Source: Plicaturopsis crispa FD-325 SS-3 (taxonomy: Eukaryota; Basidiomycota; Agaricomycetes; Amylocorticiales; Amylocorticiaceae). Taken from it: DNA of 64,000 nt. The translations under genes were made by a program, and so were the position numbers. The notes under the pieces were generated by a model. That model saw nothing but the letters and a program-made list of their open reading frames with translations. It had not been told where the DNA came from and ran no database searches. The stretch covers positions 204,543 through 268,542 of the forward strand of contig KN832566.1 in NCBI GenBank assembly GCA_000827205.1, written 5' to 3'. Below are positions 9,861 through 22,100 of the stretch, in pieces (the stretch's first letter is position 1; the number at the start of each line of letters is the position of its first letter).

Positions 9861-11641
9861 TCACGCGTTCTTGCTCGCCTTTGCCTCTGCTAACGCCTCT
9901 TTCAACGACTTGACGATCTTATCAACGTCCCCGCGCTGGCCATCCACGACTGTGACACCCATGTGCCTAGAAGGGCGAATGTTAGCATACGCAGGGCATT
10001 ACACGACAACAATACGGACCCGATACGGAAATATTTATCTGCAGAACGTTCAACAACGCGTCAGAAAGCGATCTACTGAGGCTCAACAAGATATGGTGCG
10101 TACCTTTAATGCTGGTATGCAGCCCACCAGCGACGACAATGCCCTTTTGCCCAAGCCGTGGCAACAGGTCCGGAGCAGCAATGCCTTCCGGGAAATACAA
10201 CTGCAGATATTTTCAGTCGCGATCGTAGTAAATGAGCTAGAAACCACGCGTACAGCAGTCATCCCGTTAGCAGCATACGCGGGATCGTGCGCAAGCTCCT
10301 TGAGCCCGAGCTCTTTCGCGGTAGCCTTCACGCGCTGGCTGACCTCCCGGTGCAGCTTGAAACGGTCAGCGAGCGACGGTTTCGATTTCGTGATAGTGGT
10401 CAACGAGGTGTGGAAAGCATAGACGAGATTGACAGGGGGCGTAGCAAAGTACGCGGGGTTCCCGGCTTCGTATGCTTTCATGATTGGGAGCCATCTGACA
10501 GCGAGTTGTTAGTCCGTAGTTTTGCTGGACTGAGAGCACGCGTACTTTTTCCAGCTACCGTAGTAAGATGTGGGGGGCGTCGATCGCGATTCAAAGACCT
10601 GCGTAAGCCATGTTAGTTGGATGCAGGGATCGAACAGAGAAGCCTTGCCTTTATTGCCTTCTGGCTCGCGACGAGGATGCTCAGGCCTGGAGGTGTCCCC
10701 AGGCCCTTCTGACTGGCGGTCAACACAACATCAATGCCCCATGCATCCATCTGGATCTCTTCGCTTGCCACGGAGCACACCCCATCCAGTACGACGAGTG
10801 TATCGGGGGAGACGCGTTTCACCGTCTCCGCGATAGCTTTCGCATCAGATAGCACGCCCGTTGATGTGTCGACATGGGTGAAAGTGAGTACTTTGTATTT
10901 CTTGGCCTTTAACGCTTTCTCGATATCGGCCTGAGATACAGCAGCGCCGATTTCCGCTCGAATCTGGTCCACCTTTGCACCGTATGTCGACAGACTAGAA
11001 CGACAGTGGTGAGTGCCCTGTAAGATTCTACAGTACGACAGGTTTCTTACCATTCCTCGAAGGAGTCCCCGAAATATCCGGTATGGAGGACGAGAGCGTT
11101 TTCTCCGGGCTCAATGAGGTTGGCCGCTACTTGGTCCCATCCAAGAGTCCCAGAACCAGCGACGAGGAACGGCTGGGCGTCCTTGGTAAACAGGACCTCC
11201 CTGGCAGAAATGATCAGTGGCATCGCCGCGCTCGGCGACGAATGAACGTACCGAACCATGCGAATGCAATCTCCAAATACTGGCACAAAGTCGGGCCCTA
11301 CGTGCGACATAGATGGGTGCGCATTGGCGAAGAGAACCTGGGAATAAACGGTTCAACGGCACATTGCATACCAAAATCTCAGCCTCCGACAGACCTCATC
11401 AGAACATTCGATGGGGCCGGGGATCCTGCGAGCGTTGATTAGCTACTACATACCGTACCGACAACAGCAAGTACTCACACTAATAATCTTGAAGCAAAGC
11501 GAGATTGATTCAGCCGTTTGTGCAGAAATTCCACAGGCCACTCACTTGTGCGGTGCCTGTAGAGATCGACGGTCAGATCAGTCGCGTCTCGCATTCGCCG
11601 ACCACGACTTCACTCACCTGCTTGAATTCCTGGGTAGACAT
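9861..11641 (-). CDS. AGX1: Alanine-glyoxylate (serine-pyruvate) aminotransferase
   Basis: A class V PLP-dependent aminotransferase that transfers the amino group of alanine or serine to glyoxylate, giving glycine. The family signature is clear: LLVIPGPIE near the start, VAGSGTLGWD, LDGVCSVASEE, and TASQKGLGTPPG with the PLP-binding lysine, then TSYYGSWKKW, GGLHTSIKDKYFRIGHMGV and the end ASKNA. The start is the ATG at 11641 (MSTQEFKQ), with a TATA-like box about 65 bp upstream. The first 25 codons are spread over four exons of 24, 11, 9 and 31 nt. A further 19-nt exon lies near the 3' end, and one intron has GC-AG ends. The C-terminus lacks an SKL-type peroxisomal signal and no mitochondrial presequence is evident, so a cytosolic enzyme is inferred. 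Confidence 0.93.
10020..10038 (-). other. 19-nt micro-exon of the aminotransferase gene
   Basis: ATAAATATTTCCGTATCGG is bounded by an AG acceptor at 10039-10040 and a GT donor at 10018-10019. Spliced in, it restores SIK-DKYFRIG-HMGV, a conserved block of the family. Confidence 0.85.
10599..10648 (-). other. GC-AG intron of the aminotransferase gene
   Basis: This 50-nt intron starts GCAAGG directly after the codon for the last residue of ASQKAIK and ends ACGCAG before VFESRSTPPTSYYG. The join AIK-VFESR matches the usual family spacing, and no GT donor gives the same reading, so this is a non-canonical GC-AG intron. Confidence 0.8.
11395..11425 (-). other. 31-nt fourth coding exon of the aminotransferase gene
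   Basis: Codes for IPGPIECSDE, with the first base completing a valine codon from the preceding exon. It ends before GTCTGT, and the next exon starts at 11337 with VLFANAHPS. Confidence 0.85.
11479..11487 (-). other. 9-nt micro-exon of the aminotransferase gene
   Basis: ATTATTAGT lies between an acceptor AG (11488-11489) and a strong donor GTGAGT. It supplies the end of the K codon, LL and the start of V in HKLLVIPG. The reading requires both this exon and the 11-nt exon before it. Confidence 0.8.
11546..11556 (-). other. 11-nt micro-exon of the aminotransferase gene
   Basis: GCACCGCACAA is preceded by CTACAG and followed by the donor GTGAGT. It codes for APH and two bases of the following lysine, joining MSTQEFKQ to KLLVIPG in frame. 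Confidence 0.8.
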
Positions 11642-12476
11642 CTTGCGTAGGGTAATGGGGGATGTGCGAGAGGTTGCAGTAGATAATCGACCGGGGACGC
11701 TGTGGTTTATATAACACAACAGCCGGGCGGGTGAACGTCTGCAGCAAAGGGCAGTCGCGGGTGAGAGCATTGACTGAAATATCGGAATGGAACCCCGTTC
11801 CGTCTGAAATCGGCGTCTTTCTGCTTGCTCTCAGCCCACACAGTCCTGGTATTTATCGCCTGTCGGAGGAAGAGATAAATGGTACTGGACGGACTCCGTA
11901 TCGCCCGTTTTATTCCGCCCTAAAGCGCGTCTGAAATTGTTGCATACAGCGCTCGTTGTCCGCCTTCCATCCCGCCCTGATCTCACTAAGTCCGACAGAA
12001 TCCGTAATCTCAGTCTTGTGGGGACGCCCATAGTTCTGATATGCAACGAGATGCGATTGACTTTCACACCGTCCTCCCGCGGGAGGCATTCTTAATGTAT
12101 TATAATAGTCAGTCTCCGAGGGTAACCATTCTTCATGACTCCGAGCATCGTCCAAACAAGATTAGAAATACGTACTTGGCAGTTGTGTATAGAGAAGAGA
12201 ACAAGGCTAAGTATGTGTACACGATGGGTGCAAGGCTCGAGCTCGTCGTGAGAGACAACGGGCAGCGTTCGGAGTCGGATACCGGAACATCAGAACATGT
12301 ACCATTTCGCTCCGAGCTCAGTTCTTCAAGCCAACGCTCATCGACTCGCCATATTTCTCTGCACTTCCACCTTTACACCTCTTGCCTGTGGACGTAGCTG
12401 GGCGTATCAACCTCTGACATAACTTTGGTCGTATATCTTCTCATTTGTCTACACACAACTCTGAACTTCAATCGCC
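11642..12476. other. Divergent promoter region, aminotransferase / SAC3 gene
   Basis: An 835-bp gap between two divergent start codons with no convincing coding sequence. Apart from the TATA-like box listed for the aminotransferase, nothing specific is recognised. Confidence 0.6.
11706..11714 (-). promoter_or_regulatory. TATA-like box of the aminotransferase gene
   Basis: On the minus strand this reads TTATATAAA, about 65 bp upstream of the ATG at 11641, a plausible distance for a fungal core promoter with a short leader. Confidence 0.45.
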
Positions 12477-14318
12477 ATGTCCGCCGAATCGTGGCCTCCT
12501 GCTCTGAAGTTCGTGCGCCAGATGCTTCACCCCGGGAAAGTGGGCTCATGCAACGCTTTCTCACAGGGAATGGGTCGCAAAATGTCTGGGCCAAATGACC
12601 GACTCCAACAAGACCGAAGCGCAGGCCGAATTAAGACAGGTAATCGCTGACGCTTTCCAAGCAAAGACACTATGGACAACGGACTGGACGGGCGTGCAAC
12701 TACAAAGGTGCCTTGGTATACCCTTGAGCTATATGACAATCCTTGACTCAACGACGTCGCTACTCAATAAAGCCTACTACCGAAGCCTGCCCCCAACTTC
12801 AATAACCTCAAGCGTAAATTGTAAGCCCCATCGCAACTCATAAAAATGCCTCCCGCTAAACAGGTCATACAGACATGAACCAGGACCCACGAGTAAAAAA
12901 CTCAAGAAAGCTGCCAACAAGGCAAACAATGCCAACAATGCCCTGGACCCCAGTGACCAAGCAGCGCTGAACCGCCGCGCACAACGATTCCAGCGCGAAC
13001 ACGAAATAGAGCGACAGAAGACCGTGGGTGGGCACCACTTGAATGCTACCTACAATAACTCGCGCGGAGCATCTCCCGCGCCTTTTGGTATGGGAAACCC
13101 AGATGATCCAGAAGCCGACCCGGTCAGCATACTTTTTCAACGGAGCAAACGTGTTTCTGACCGCTGTATTGACAGAATGTGCCGAACTGGGATCGATACA
13201 CCATTGTCGGCACCAACCAAGAGATTTTCAAAGACTATCTTCGGCTTACTACAGTGCGTCTTTTCCTCCTTTCCTCTTCTTCGTGCCGTCGTACATGTTC
13301 TAATGTGGCAATTCTCAGGAACCCAAACCTGAGCAGATTCGACCTTACGCCATCCTCCAACAGACCCTAGAAGAACTTAAGAAGCGATGGCGCCAGAAAA
13401 CATCTTACAACTGGGTTTGCAGTCAGTTCAAGAGTCTTCGACAGGATCTCACAGTGCGTTCGCTCTTCCTATCGTTCCCTTTTGTGTAGCGGGTCGGTAC
13501 CAGGGGTGCTTTGCAGGTCCAACGGATCAAGAACGACTTCACGGTGCAAGTTTACGAGATACACGCGCGGATGGCACTCGAGAGCGTACGTCCTGTCATG
13601 TATGCACCGGGTTCTCACTCTGCTCATACCTAGTGCAGGGTGACATGGTCGAGTACAACCAGTGCCAGGCGACCTTGAAGACCCTCTACGAGCTAGGCAT
13701 TCCCGGGAAAGTAGAAGAATTCACGGCCTACCGCATTCTCATGCTCCTTCACGGGCGGAATAGAAGCGGTGCGATTGCTCTGTCTCCGTACCTCTTGCCT
13801 GTGGAGCCGCTGATATATGTCCTGCACGCAGAACTCAATTTATTTGTAGGTCAGCTAACGCCTCGACAGAAAGCGGATCCTGCAGTACGGCATGCGCTCA
13901 CTGTGCAGCGCGCACAAGCAATGGGAAACTATCACGCGCTTTTCGAGAGTTATCTCAGTTCTCCGAACATGGGTGCATACATCATGGACCATTTCATAGA
14001 TCGTGAACGTATCAAGGCATTGATAATCATGACGAAAGCGTGCGCATGAACCTTTACCTCTTCCTGGTCCCACTTTGCGCTAACATATGCTTGTACTACA
14101 GATATAAATCCTTGTCTCTTGATTTTATACACACTGAACTCGCATTCGATTCGGCGGAGGCGGCACGCGAATTCTTGGCAAACCACCAAAGCGGGTTCTT
14201 CACGAACACCAACGCCCCCGATTCCCAGAAGACGTTAGACTGCAAGCCGGCCCATGGGCAGCTCGTACATGTCTACGAAGAGCGGTACCGGAAGGTTCTC
14301 ATCAAGGGCATCATATAG
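12477..14318 (+). CDS. THP3: SAC3/GANP/Thp3-type protein (LENG8-like)
   Basis: Member of the SAC3/GANP/Thp3 family, whose yeast member Thp3 pairs with Csn12 in transcription elongation and mRNA maturation. The first exon (12477-12508) gives MSAESWPPALK and is joined over a 58-nt intron to EWVAKCLGQMTDSNK. A basic linker with GQDMNQDPR-like sequence and RRAQRFQREHEIER follows, then the conserved core: VPNWDRYTIVGTNQEIFKDY, LRLT, VQVYEIHARMALE, GDMVEYNQCQATLKTLYE and EFTAYRILMLLHGRN, ending with a PCI-like helical region (SLSLDFIHTELAF). A plus-strand gene with many introns of 50-70 nt. The symbol is given by family resemblance. A metazoan LENG8-like name would be equally valid. Confidence 0.88.
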
Positions 14319-14716
14319 GGCCATCTACCCTCCCTCGTCTCGCGCATTGGCCGTATCTGGCTTCCATTCACTATCATTGCCATCGCATATACCTGCATCT
14401 TGTCGATCATCCCACGCATTATATTTATCGCTATCTTGTTTTCGGAGTCTTCTGGACAACCTGGACGTGGGCCTCGGGGCCTCACGAGGTGCATCGCGAC
14501 CCTCGATCGACGTCGCTGAATAGTGGATGATCTGCTAGGCGATTTGACGGTCTGGAGAGTTTGTCGCGTAGTAGATGCAGGAGTGGTGGGTGGATGAATG
14601 TCGAGGGGTGAGTGCGGGCCACATTTCGGCGGTGTACAAGCTTGTAAAGGCACGTATAATGATTACATTGATGTCCTACTCGTGTACCCTCCTGTCTCAG
14701 GTGAAGCGCCCAAGGC
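14319..14716. other. Convergent intergenic region, SAC3 gene / SEN2
   Basis: A 398-bp gap between two convergent stop codons that should hold both 3' UTRs. Nothing else is recognised. Confidence 0.6.
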
Positions 14717-16172
14717 TCAATCCCGCATCCGTGCGGGTATGAACCGTCGTACTGTCACTTCCCTCACCGAGTAATGCGAAAAGCAGGCGGGAGAGCCCAA
14801 TAAATCTGTCGAGACGCGCGACATAGCGGGGATCGTTACATATGTCAAAATCAAAGTCTAGTCGGGAGTTACTGTGAGCACATGCACTGATTTTGTGGGA
14901 GAACGTCGGGTTACCTTCTGGACTTGAGAATTGACTCGGTTGATGGTGGAGAGCCAGGACCACTCGAAGGGCTCGGAATTCATGAGGTCAAAGGGGGACG
15001 TATCTCTGTCCGCAGGGTCTTCGTAGACAGGGCAAACTACGATCGCAAATCTAAGTGACCAAATAAGTATGCAAGATTTATTCCATTCAAAGGACAGACT
15101 AGCACATACTCAGCATGATGGAAGACTGGCCCACGTTTGTACAGAAGGTAGTCGACGCAGAATTTGATACCACCTTTCACAACCCACCCAAGTGACCTGT
15201 AATGGTGGTACACCATGTAGTTGATGAGAAAGGGATTGTCGAACCGGTGAGGTACTGCGTCGTGGAGAGAGGTTGGGGGAAGCGTAGGGGGAAGGTGGGC
15301 CGCTTGGAACGACCGCCATATTTGCAGAAGATTCAGTGGTTCATTCTGTAACGTGCATATTCAGCACACGGTTGCTCACGTCGACAAACTTTATTGAACA
15401 TCTCGCTACCGTATGTGGATCAAGCACAGTCAGACAGTCTAAGTTCCATTGTAGGAAGAAGGCCTCGGGAAGCGTGAGCCGCAGATGTTCCACATCCTTC
15501 ATCTGCTCAATCTCGCGCTCCAATTCCACGTCCAGCTCCTCATCATCTTGGACCGGGGTACTGGGGAGTTCATTTTGTGACGGTGCGGGTTTCCATGTTG
15601 CCGCCGATGGTATAACGCGCGTACCGTCTGGTCCAACTAGTGGAGAAATCACGCGGCCTTCAGCAAAGGCTGCCTCGGCTTCTGCGGCCGCGGCTGCCAT
15701 AGCCTGCGCGCGATCCAATTTGAATTGTTTTCGTTCCGCTCTGCGTTTCTCTCGGATTTCCTCCGAAGTCAAATCTGTATATACCCAGTTATTGGACAAC
15801 CGAATCGACAGGGAAGAGGGACATACGTTTTCCAGCAGATCGTTTTGCATTAATCTGCCTAGCAAGCCAGCTAGGCTCGCTCCGTGACAGATCGCCCTTG
15901 CCGAAAAAGCCTCTCCTCCAGAGCAGTAAGGCGTCCTTGCCATTGGGGACCCATATCGAACGCGTTGCTTCGTCGAAGAACCCCTCACAGTGTGGGTTAA
16001 CGACCTCCGCTGTGGATAGACCGAGTTGCCCAAGCACGGACTTGATCGATTTTTGCTCCGGGGGAGAGAATAATATAGGAAGGGGATACGCGTAGATTCT
16101 GTTGTTTTCGTTCCGTCGACCGCCACCACCTTTCGTGGCACCTTTGCGACCGCTCGGGGTAATCAGAGACAT
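14717..16172 (-). CDS. SEN2: tRNA-splicing endonuclease subunit Sen2
   Basis: Catalytic subunit of the tRNA-intron endonuclease, which cuts the 5' splice site of pre-tRNAs. The ATG at 16172 begins a Ser/Gly/Lys-rich leader, then IYAYPLPILFSPP and VWVPNGKDALLLWRRGFFGK-like sequence (the N-terminal endonuclease lobe). A long charged and Ala-rich insert follows (EIREKRRAERKQFKLDRA, alanine run, acidic stretch). The C-terminal nuclease domain has GIKFCVDYLLYKRGPVFHH, AEFAIVVCPVYEDP, NRVNSQVQK and TLILTYVTIP. The Tyr, His and Lys expected for the catalytic triad are present in these blocks. It is convergent with the SAC3 gene and divergent, over only 190 bp, from the dynein gene. Confidence 0.92.
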
Positions 16173-16362
16173 GTTTGTACAGGCCCAGTGATATTTACGC
16201 CGCTAGCTGCGAGTAGGGCTCAAGAGCAATTTCAGGAAAAAAGTACTGGGTAGAGAGACGGATTGACGAAGCACCGGGACTGGTGCCGACTGCCTTTTTG
16301 GGCCAACGCGCCTCCTTCGACCTGACCGCGACAACCGCGACGCCAACTCAGAATTATTCGAC

Positions 16363-18867
16363 ATGGCCGACCGACGAAGAGCTGAAATCGAGGCAAAGCG
16401 GGCAAAACTTGCTGAGCTACGGCTAGCCAGAGCCAACCGTCAAAAAGCAGACACAGATCGCCGTCTTTCCGAAGTGAGTCTACGCGCTGTCTGAACAATG
16501 TGAATCACTGACTCCCAGTCGAGTAGGTTTCAGGCCCTTCTGCGTCCACAGCTACACGCGGCGATGTAGACGACCTCGTTAATGCACTAGTGGGTGGGAG
16601 CCCAAGTAGAAGTGGAAGCCGAGTTGTGAGCAGCGGGTTGGACAGTGCAGACATGACACCCTCGTCTTCGTTGCCGGGTACACCTGCGTTGGGGCACGGA
16701 AGCCTCCCACTGCCCTCCTTGCTGGCCGTCTCTGGAAGAGCAAGTAGGCAGAGTGACCAGGGCTCTGATCGAGTCAGTCTTGGGACTACACTGGCGCAGT
16801 CTGCTAACTCTGCCACCGACCATGTAATTGAACGGTACGTGAGGTCTCTGTGCAACTGAAGCAAATGTTTTGAACGCGACTATAGCTCCATGACACCGCG
16901 AGATATTCCTGATCTAATTGACGTCGAGCAAGAGCTTTTTGAGCTTCCTCAGAAGGTATCAATGAAATGCCCGTCTCATTCTGCTTGATTTAGTCTCTGA
17001 AGCCATCCTAGGAACGTGTCATATACAACAAAGAAGTACAGACAACAGCGATAGAGACGGACGACACCGCAAATCCGGAGGATGCCATTCGACAACGCCT
17101 GCTAAAAGAACGGGATCTAGAAGCGGAACGTATTGCACGCGACAAAGAGCTCGAAGAAGAGAATGTCAAATTGGAGAAAGAAATCGAACAAGAGATACGA
17201 GGTAAGTCTAGGAATTGTGGTAGAGAATCGAGCTTTAACTGTTGTGCACAGAACTATCCGAGGAAGAGCGAACAAGCATCCTTACAGCACCCGAATTCCT
17301 GGATTTTGTTGAACAGTCCTCGAAAATTGTACAGCGCGCACTGAACGACGGCTATGATTACATTCGAGATTACACCATCGGCGCAGAGTCTGGCTTGTAC
17401 GAAATTTCATCTTCTCTCATGATGTTGTAATTCACAATCTCGCAGGGACGAGTCGGAGGGCAGAGTGAAACGCGTTTGTGCATTCTGGGACGAAAGATAT
17501 GGTAAAAACCGATCGATCACCGACATCGACTGGTCACCAAAGGTCAGAGAATCGCATTGCTGGCACTCGACGACTCTAAACAAGTATGGTATTAGTACCC
17601 GGAGCTCAGTGTGGCGTCTTATAACAAAAACCCTGCTGCATTGAATGAACCAGACGGCATCGTCGCGGTGTGGAATTTGCACATGCTAGAGCGCCCCGAG
17701 TTCGTCTTCCATTCCCAAGTACGTGGCTGCCGCCATTCCGAAGGTAGTCCGATGGCTCACCACCATATTCATCCAGTCCGATGTTCTGTCCGTAACATTT
17801 TCGCCCTTCCACTCGAACCTTGTATTCGGTGGTACCTACTCTGGCCAAATCCTCTTGTGGGATACCCGCTCGAAACATTTACCCGTTCTGAAGACGCCAC
17901 TGAGTGCAGCTGGGCACACACACCCCGTATACGCTATGCAAATGGTCGGGACACAGAACGCGCACAACTTGATCACTAGCAGCACGGATGGCACCGTGTG
18001 CAGCTGGCTTGTGGACATGCTTGCACAGCCCCAGGTAACTTATGCTCTACCTATCAACCCGAAGTCGTCGAGATTGAAATAAATTCTCAGGAAACGCTTG
18101 AACTAGTTCACGCTGGGCACAATAAGACGGGCGAAGTAGCAATAACGACCCTCGATTTCCCGGATAACGAGACCACCACCTTCTGGGTGGGCACTGAGGA
18201 AGGGAATGTCTACCAAGCCAACCGCTACGATCGTGCTGGAGCAAAAGCTGGCTTAAACCAGTACGATATCTACAAAGCACATTCAGGGCCGGTGATGGGC
18301 TTGCATTTCCATCCACTCGTTGGGCCGGTGGATTTCTCGGATCTCTTCTTGACCTCGAGCGTAGATTGGACTGTCAAGCTGTGGCGGTCAAGAAGCTTGG
18401 CGAAGCCATCGACAGTAGCGCAACCCGTCCCACCGCTGTACTCGTTTGACGAAGCAGACGACTATGTGTACGACGTGAAATGGCACCCTAGCCATCCGGC
18501 GATATTTGGATCGGTCGACGGGTCCGGCAAATTTGATCTATGGAACCTCAATAGCGATACCGAGGTGTGTCTGACTAGCGATCATTTGCTCTGACCTTTC
18601 TGAGTCATTATGCAGGTACCTGTGGTATCGACAAACGTGCACCCCGGCCGTGCCATTAACAAACTGGCATGGGATCGCAAGGACGGTCGACGCGCCGCTT
18701 TGGGAGGCTCTGACGGCAAGCTATATATCTACGATATCGGCGACATGGCCATACCTAGGGAGTCGGAGTGGACTGACCTGCAGAAGACGTTAGCTGGGCT
18801 TAGCGGCGCCACCACAACTACTCAGACAAATGGCGTGAGCGAGGAGAAGATTGCGGCGGGTCGATGA
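16363..18867 (+). CDS. Cytoplasmic dynein intermediate chain
   Basis: WD-repeat subunit that tethers dynactin and cargo to the dynein motor. It starts [20 protein letters not shown], the charged N-terminal coiled coil typical of the family. A Ser-rich linker follows, then the conserved KEVQTT light-chain-binding-like segment ([15 protein letters not shown]), a long Glu/Lys helix, and [18 protein letters not shown]. The C-terminal half has at least five WD40-like blades ([64 protein letters not shown]). Introns are 45-65 nt. It is the fungal homologue of yeast PAC11 and animal DYNC1I, but sequence diverges enough between groups that no symbol is assigned. Confidence 0.93.
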
Positions 18868-19117
18868 GCGGTCGGACGACCATGTCTGATTAATCTTGTA
18901 AGCATGACTGGATGTATACCTGGCACTGTCATTAATCTTATGTTCTGGAATACCCACGTATGCACTTCAGTAAGCGCCGTCACCGCACGGCGACACAGCA
19001 CACTGACAGCCCAATAGGAGGGAGCGGTATGGTGGGTCGTTAACAAGATATCTGAGCATTACGATAGCGTACACCAGCTCCCTATATCTCCCAAGATACA
19101 TTTTCCGAGATATTCCT

Positions 19118-22100
19118 CTATGCCAAAACTTCTTTGTATTGCGCATTACCGCCCATCCCATCGTACCATGCTGCCCCGGAGGTCGTCGGGGCGATATACC
19201 CTGCTCGGATAACGAAATCGCCGAAGTGTTCTCCATCTAATCGTTCGAGAGCGTAGCGTTTGATCATGGGCTCTAGTATCGCGAGGATTTCAGGCTCGGT
19301 GACAGTTTCTATAGGCTGGGTCAGAGGGATAAGAATCCACCGCATAATTGAAGCTCGTACCTCGATAGATTTTGTTTAGTCTTTGGCCATAGTAGCCCCC
19401 ACCCAGGAGCATCGCATAACTGCCTGGTGCCTTTCCAACAAAAGCTACCTCTGCAGTGATATCGTTCGTTAGTATCGACCAGCGAGCGAGGCTAGAGCTA
19501 CTAACCAGCAACATATGGCCGCGCGCAACCGTTAGGGCAGCCAGTCATACGCATGACAATCGAATCGTTGCGCAAACCATTTTCCTCGCAGATCTTCTCG
19601 ACCTTGTCGATGAGTAATGGGAGATACTATATGGACAAGACGGTTAGACCATTGATATCGACTCCTGACGGGACTGTACGAACGCGTTCTGATTCAGCCA
19701 TTGCCAAACCTACATAACAAGGTGTCAGATCAAGTATATCGTGATACGCGGAGAAGACCCACCGCATGTAGGAAACGCAACACAAGCCGACGAAGAGAGG
19801 CGCAACCCCGTTTGAGAGAGATTGTCCAGCTTGTATTTTGCCAAGAGCGGCTTGATTATCGGCAGCTCCTCTGGGGGGACATCGGCAATGACCATGTGCT
19901 GATTGGCCGTTAGTCGGAACGTCCCTTTGTGTATTTTCGCAATCTCTTTGAGGCCAGTTTTGAAGTCCTTCTCTGGCTCGTCTTGAATGCGTCCATTCTC
20001 GATGAAGAGCGTGAAATGGTAGTTCCCATTTTGACCTTTGCTCCATCCGAAATCGTCGACATTCCGGTCGAAGGAATACGGTCGGGCGGGTTGAAGAGAG
20101 TATCCGAGGCGCGCCTCTACCTCAGCTTTGAACGTGTCCAGTCCCATACGGTCGATAGTGTACTTCAATCGGGCGTTCTGCATGTCCTGTTAGCGCACAG
20201 ATATAAGATACATATCAAGACAATTTCACCTTGCGACTGTAAAACGCGAACAGGTCCCGTCAGTCTTCGGGTATACAGAGTTAAACGACAACGATACGCA
20301 CTCAGCACGGTTGCCGTTGTCCCGCTGCGTCAGCATGATCTTCTCCGCGACGAGAGGGCCTTCTTCAAAAGTGCAGAAACCAATAACATCTCCAAGTCGA
20401 GGGTACGTCTTCTTGTTTCCGTGGGTAACACCCATCCCACCGCCGATGGAGACATTGAATCCCGCCAATTCGCCATTTTTGTCAACGATGGCGATGAAGC
20501 CCAGGTCATTTGCGAAGACATCGACGTCATTCGTAGGTGGCACCGCGACGGCTATTTTGAACTGGGGTCTTGGGGTCAGTGAAAACTCGGCATGAGGAAC
20601 GAGCAGAGAGCTGACCTTCCGCGGTAAATAGAATTCGCCATACAACGGCTCGAAATCCTTCAAAGCTTCACCAGCAACAAGCTTCTTATCCAGCCATATC
20701 TCGTGGTAGGCCGTTGTACGGGGCAACAAGTGGTTGCTGACGTTCTTGGAGAATTCGAAAACGCGGGCATGCAAATTTGACAGCGACGGTATGGCGGAAC
20801 ATATCACATTCCTACCGTAAACGTCAGCCAGACGTCAAAACAGCTGTATACGATAGAGCTTACCGATTGACATCACCGCAAGCAGCAAGGGTATCCAGAA
20901 GGGCGCGGTTGATGGCCTGGATGGACGGCTTCAAGTGACGCTTGATGACACCATGGAACTGGAATGTCTGTCGTGTCGTGATCTTGAACGTCCCCGAGCC
21001 ATGCTCATCCGCAATGTGGTCCATCGCAAGCCACTGACTGGGCGAGCAGACACCACCCGGCATGCGAACGCGGATCATGAAGCTGTATGCGGGCTCCACG
21101 CCCTGCGCCTGGCGCTCATCACGGATGTCGCGGTCGTCCTGCTGGTATATGCCGTGGAACTTGGTCAACTGACCGTCGCTCGGCGCGATGGCACCAGTAC
21201 TAGTGTCCTCGAGACCTTCGGCAATTGTACCGCGCAGGTAGCCGGATGCTGCCTTGATGTGCTCGTTGGTGATGGGCTCTGGCTCTGCCTCATGCACTTC
21301 GATGGAGTCCACGCCGAGTGCCTTCCACAGTAGCGGCTCCCAGGCTTTGTACCCCGTCTCCGGCCCGTCCGCATCCTGATCGTCTCCAAGCCCGAGGTCG
21401 GCGACGCGCTGGCCCCCAAGCTGTTCAAGCCGCGTATTGAGATCTTTACCCGGCTTGTTATAGTAGTGCGCATCCTCGGGCCTCGGCCAGTAATGGCTGT
21501 CACCCATACCGAAGACGGTAAACCGGAGCTTCGTGAGAGGCTTTTCCGAGCGGGCGGCAAGCGCATTGAGGGCTTTGAAGGTTGTGCGCCCATTCTGAGG
21601 CGGTTCACCCTGGCCAGCGGTAGATGTGATAAAGGCAACGTGCTCCTCCTCCGCCAGCGATTCGATCGGCGTCGAGTCCAAGGTAGCAACAGTTGTCGAC
21701 AAGCCCCTCGCCTTTCCACGATTCGCAAGGCGCTTAGCGATTTTCTCCGCGGCTCCGCCATCGCTCGCGTACAGCACCAACAAGGGTGGCGCATCCAACG
21801 CGGTGAGAAGCTCGTTGTAAGACTGCTGTGCGCGCTGCTTGCGCGCGGCCTTAACGTTCTCGCCGAGGCTGCCTACGAGCTCCGCGGCCAGCTCAGGCTT
21901 GGAGCGTACAAGCTGCGAGAGGTGGTTTTGCCTGTCGAGGAACTGCTGCAGGTCGTTCTTGACAGCATCAGAGTCGAGGCTGAACGGCTCCTTCCCTGCG
22001 CGCTCTTTGCTGGGATCCCATCGGTATAACGGCCAGTATCCCGCATCGACCGCAAGCTTTGTTTCCTTCAGTACGTCCAGCGCGGGGCTCTCCTCTGACT

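Noticed and set aside
10625-10645. GTTCGATCCCTGC on the minus strand, like a tRNA B box
   Set aside because: It lies inside the GC-AG intron of the aminotransferase gene, and no matching A box or acceptor stem is seen around it.
21165-21794. 209-codon open frame inside MET5 in another frame
   Set aside because: Arg/Ser-rich shadow of the flavodoxin-coding region, which is clearly in the main frame.
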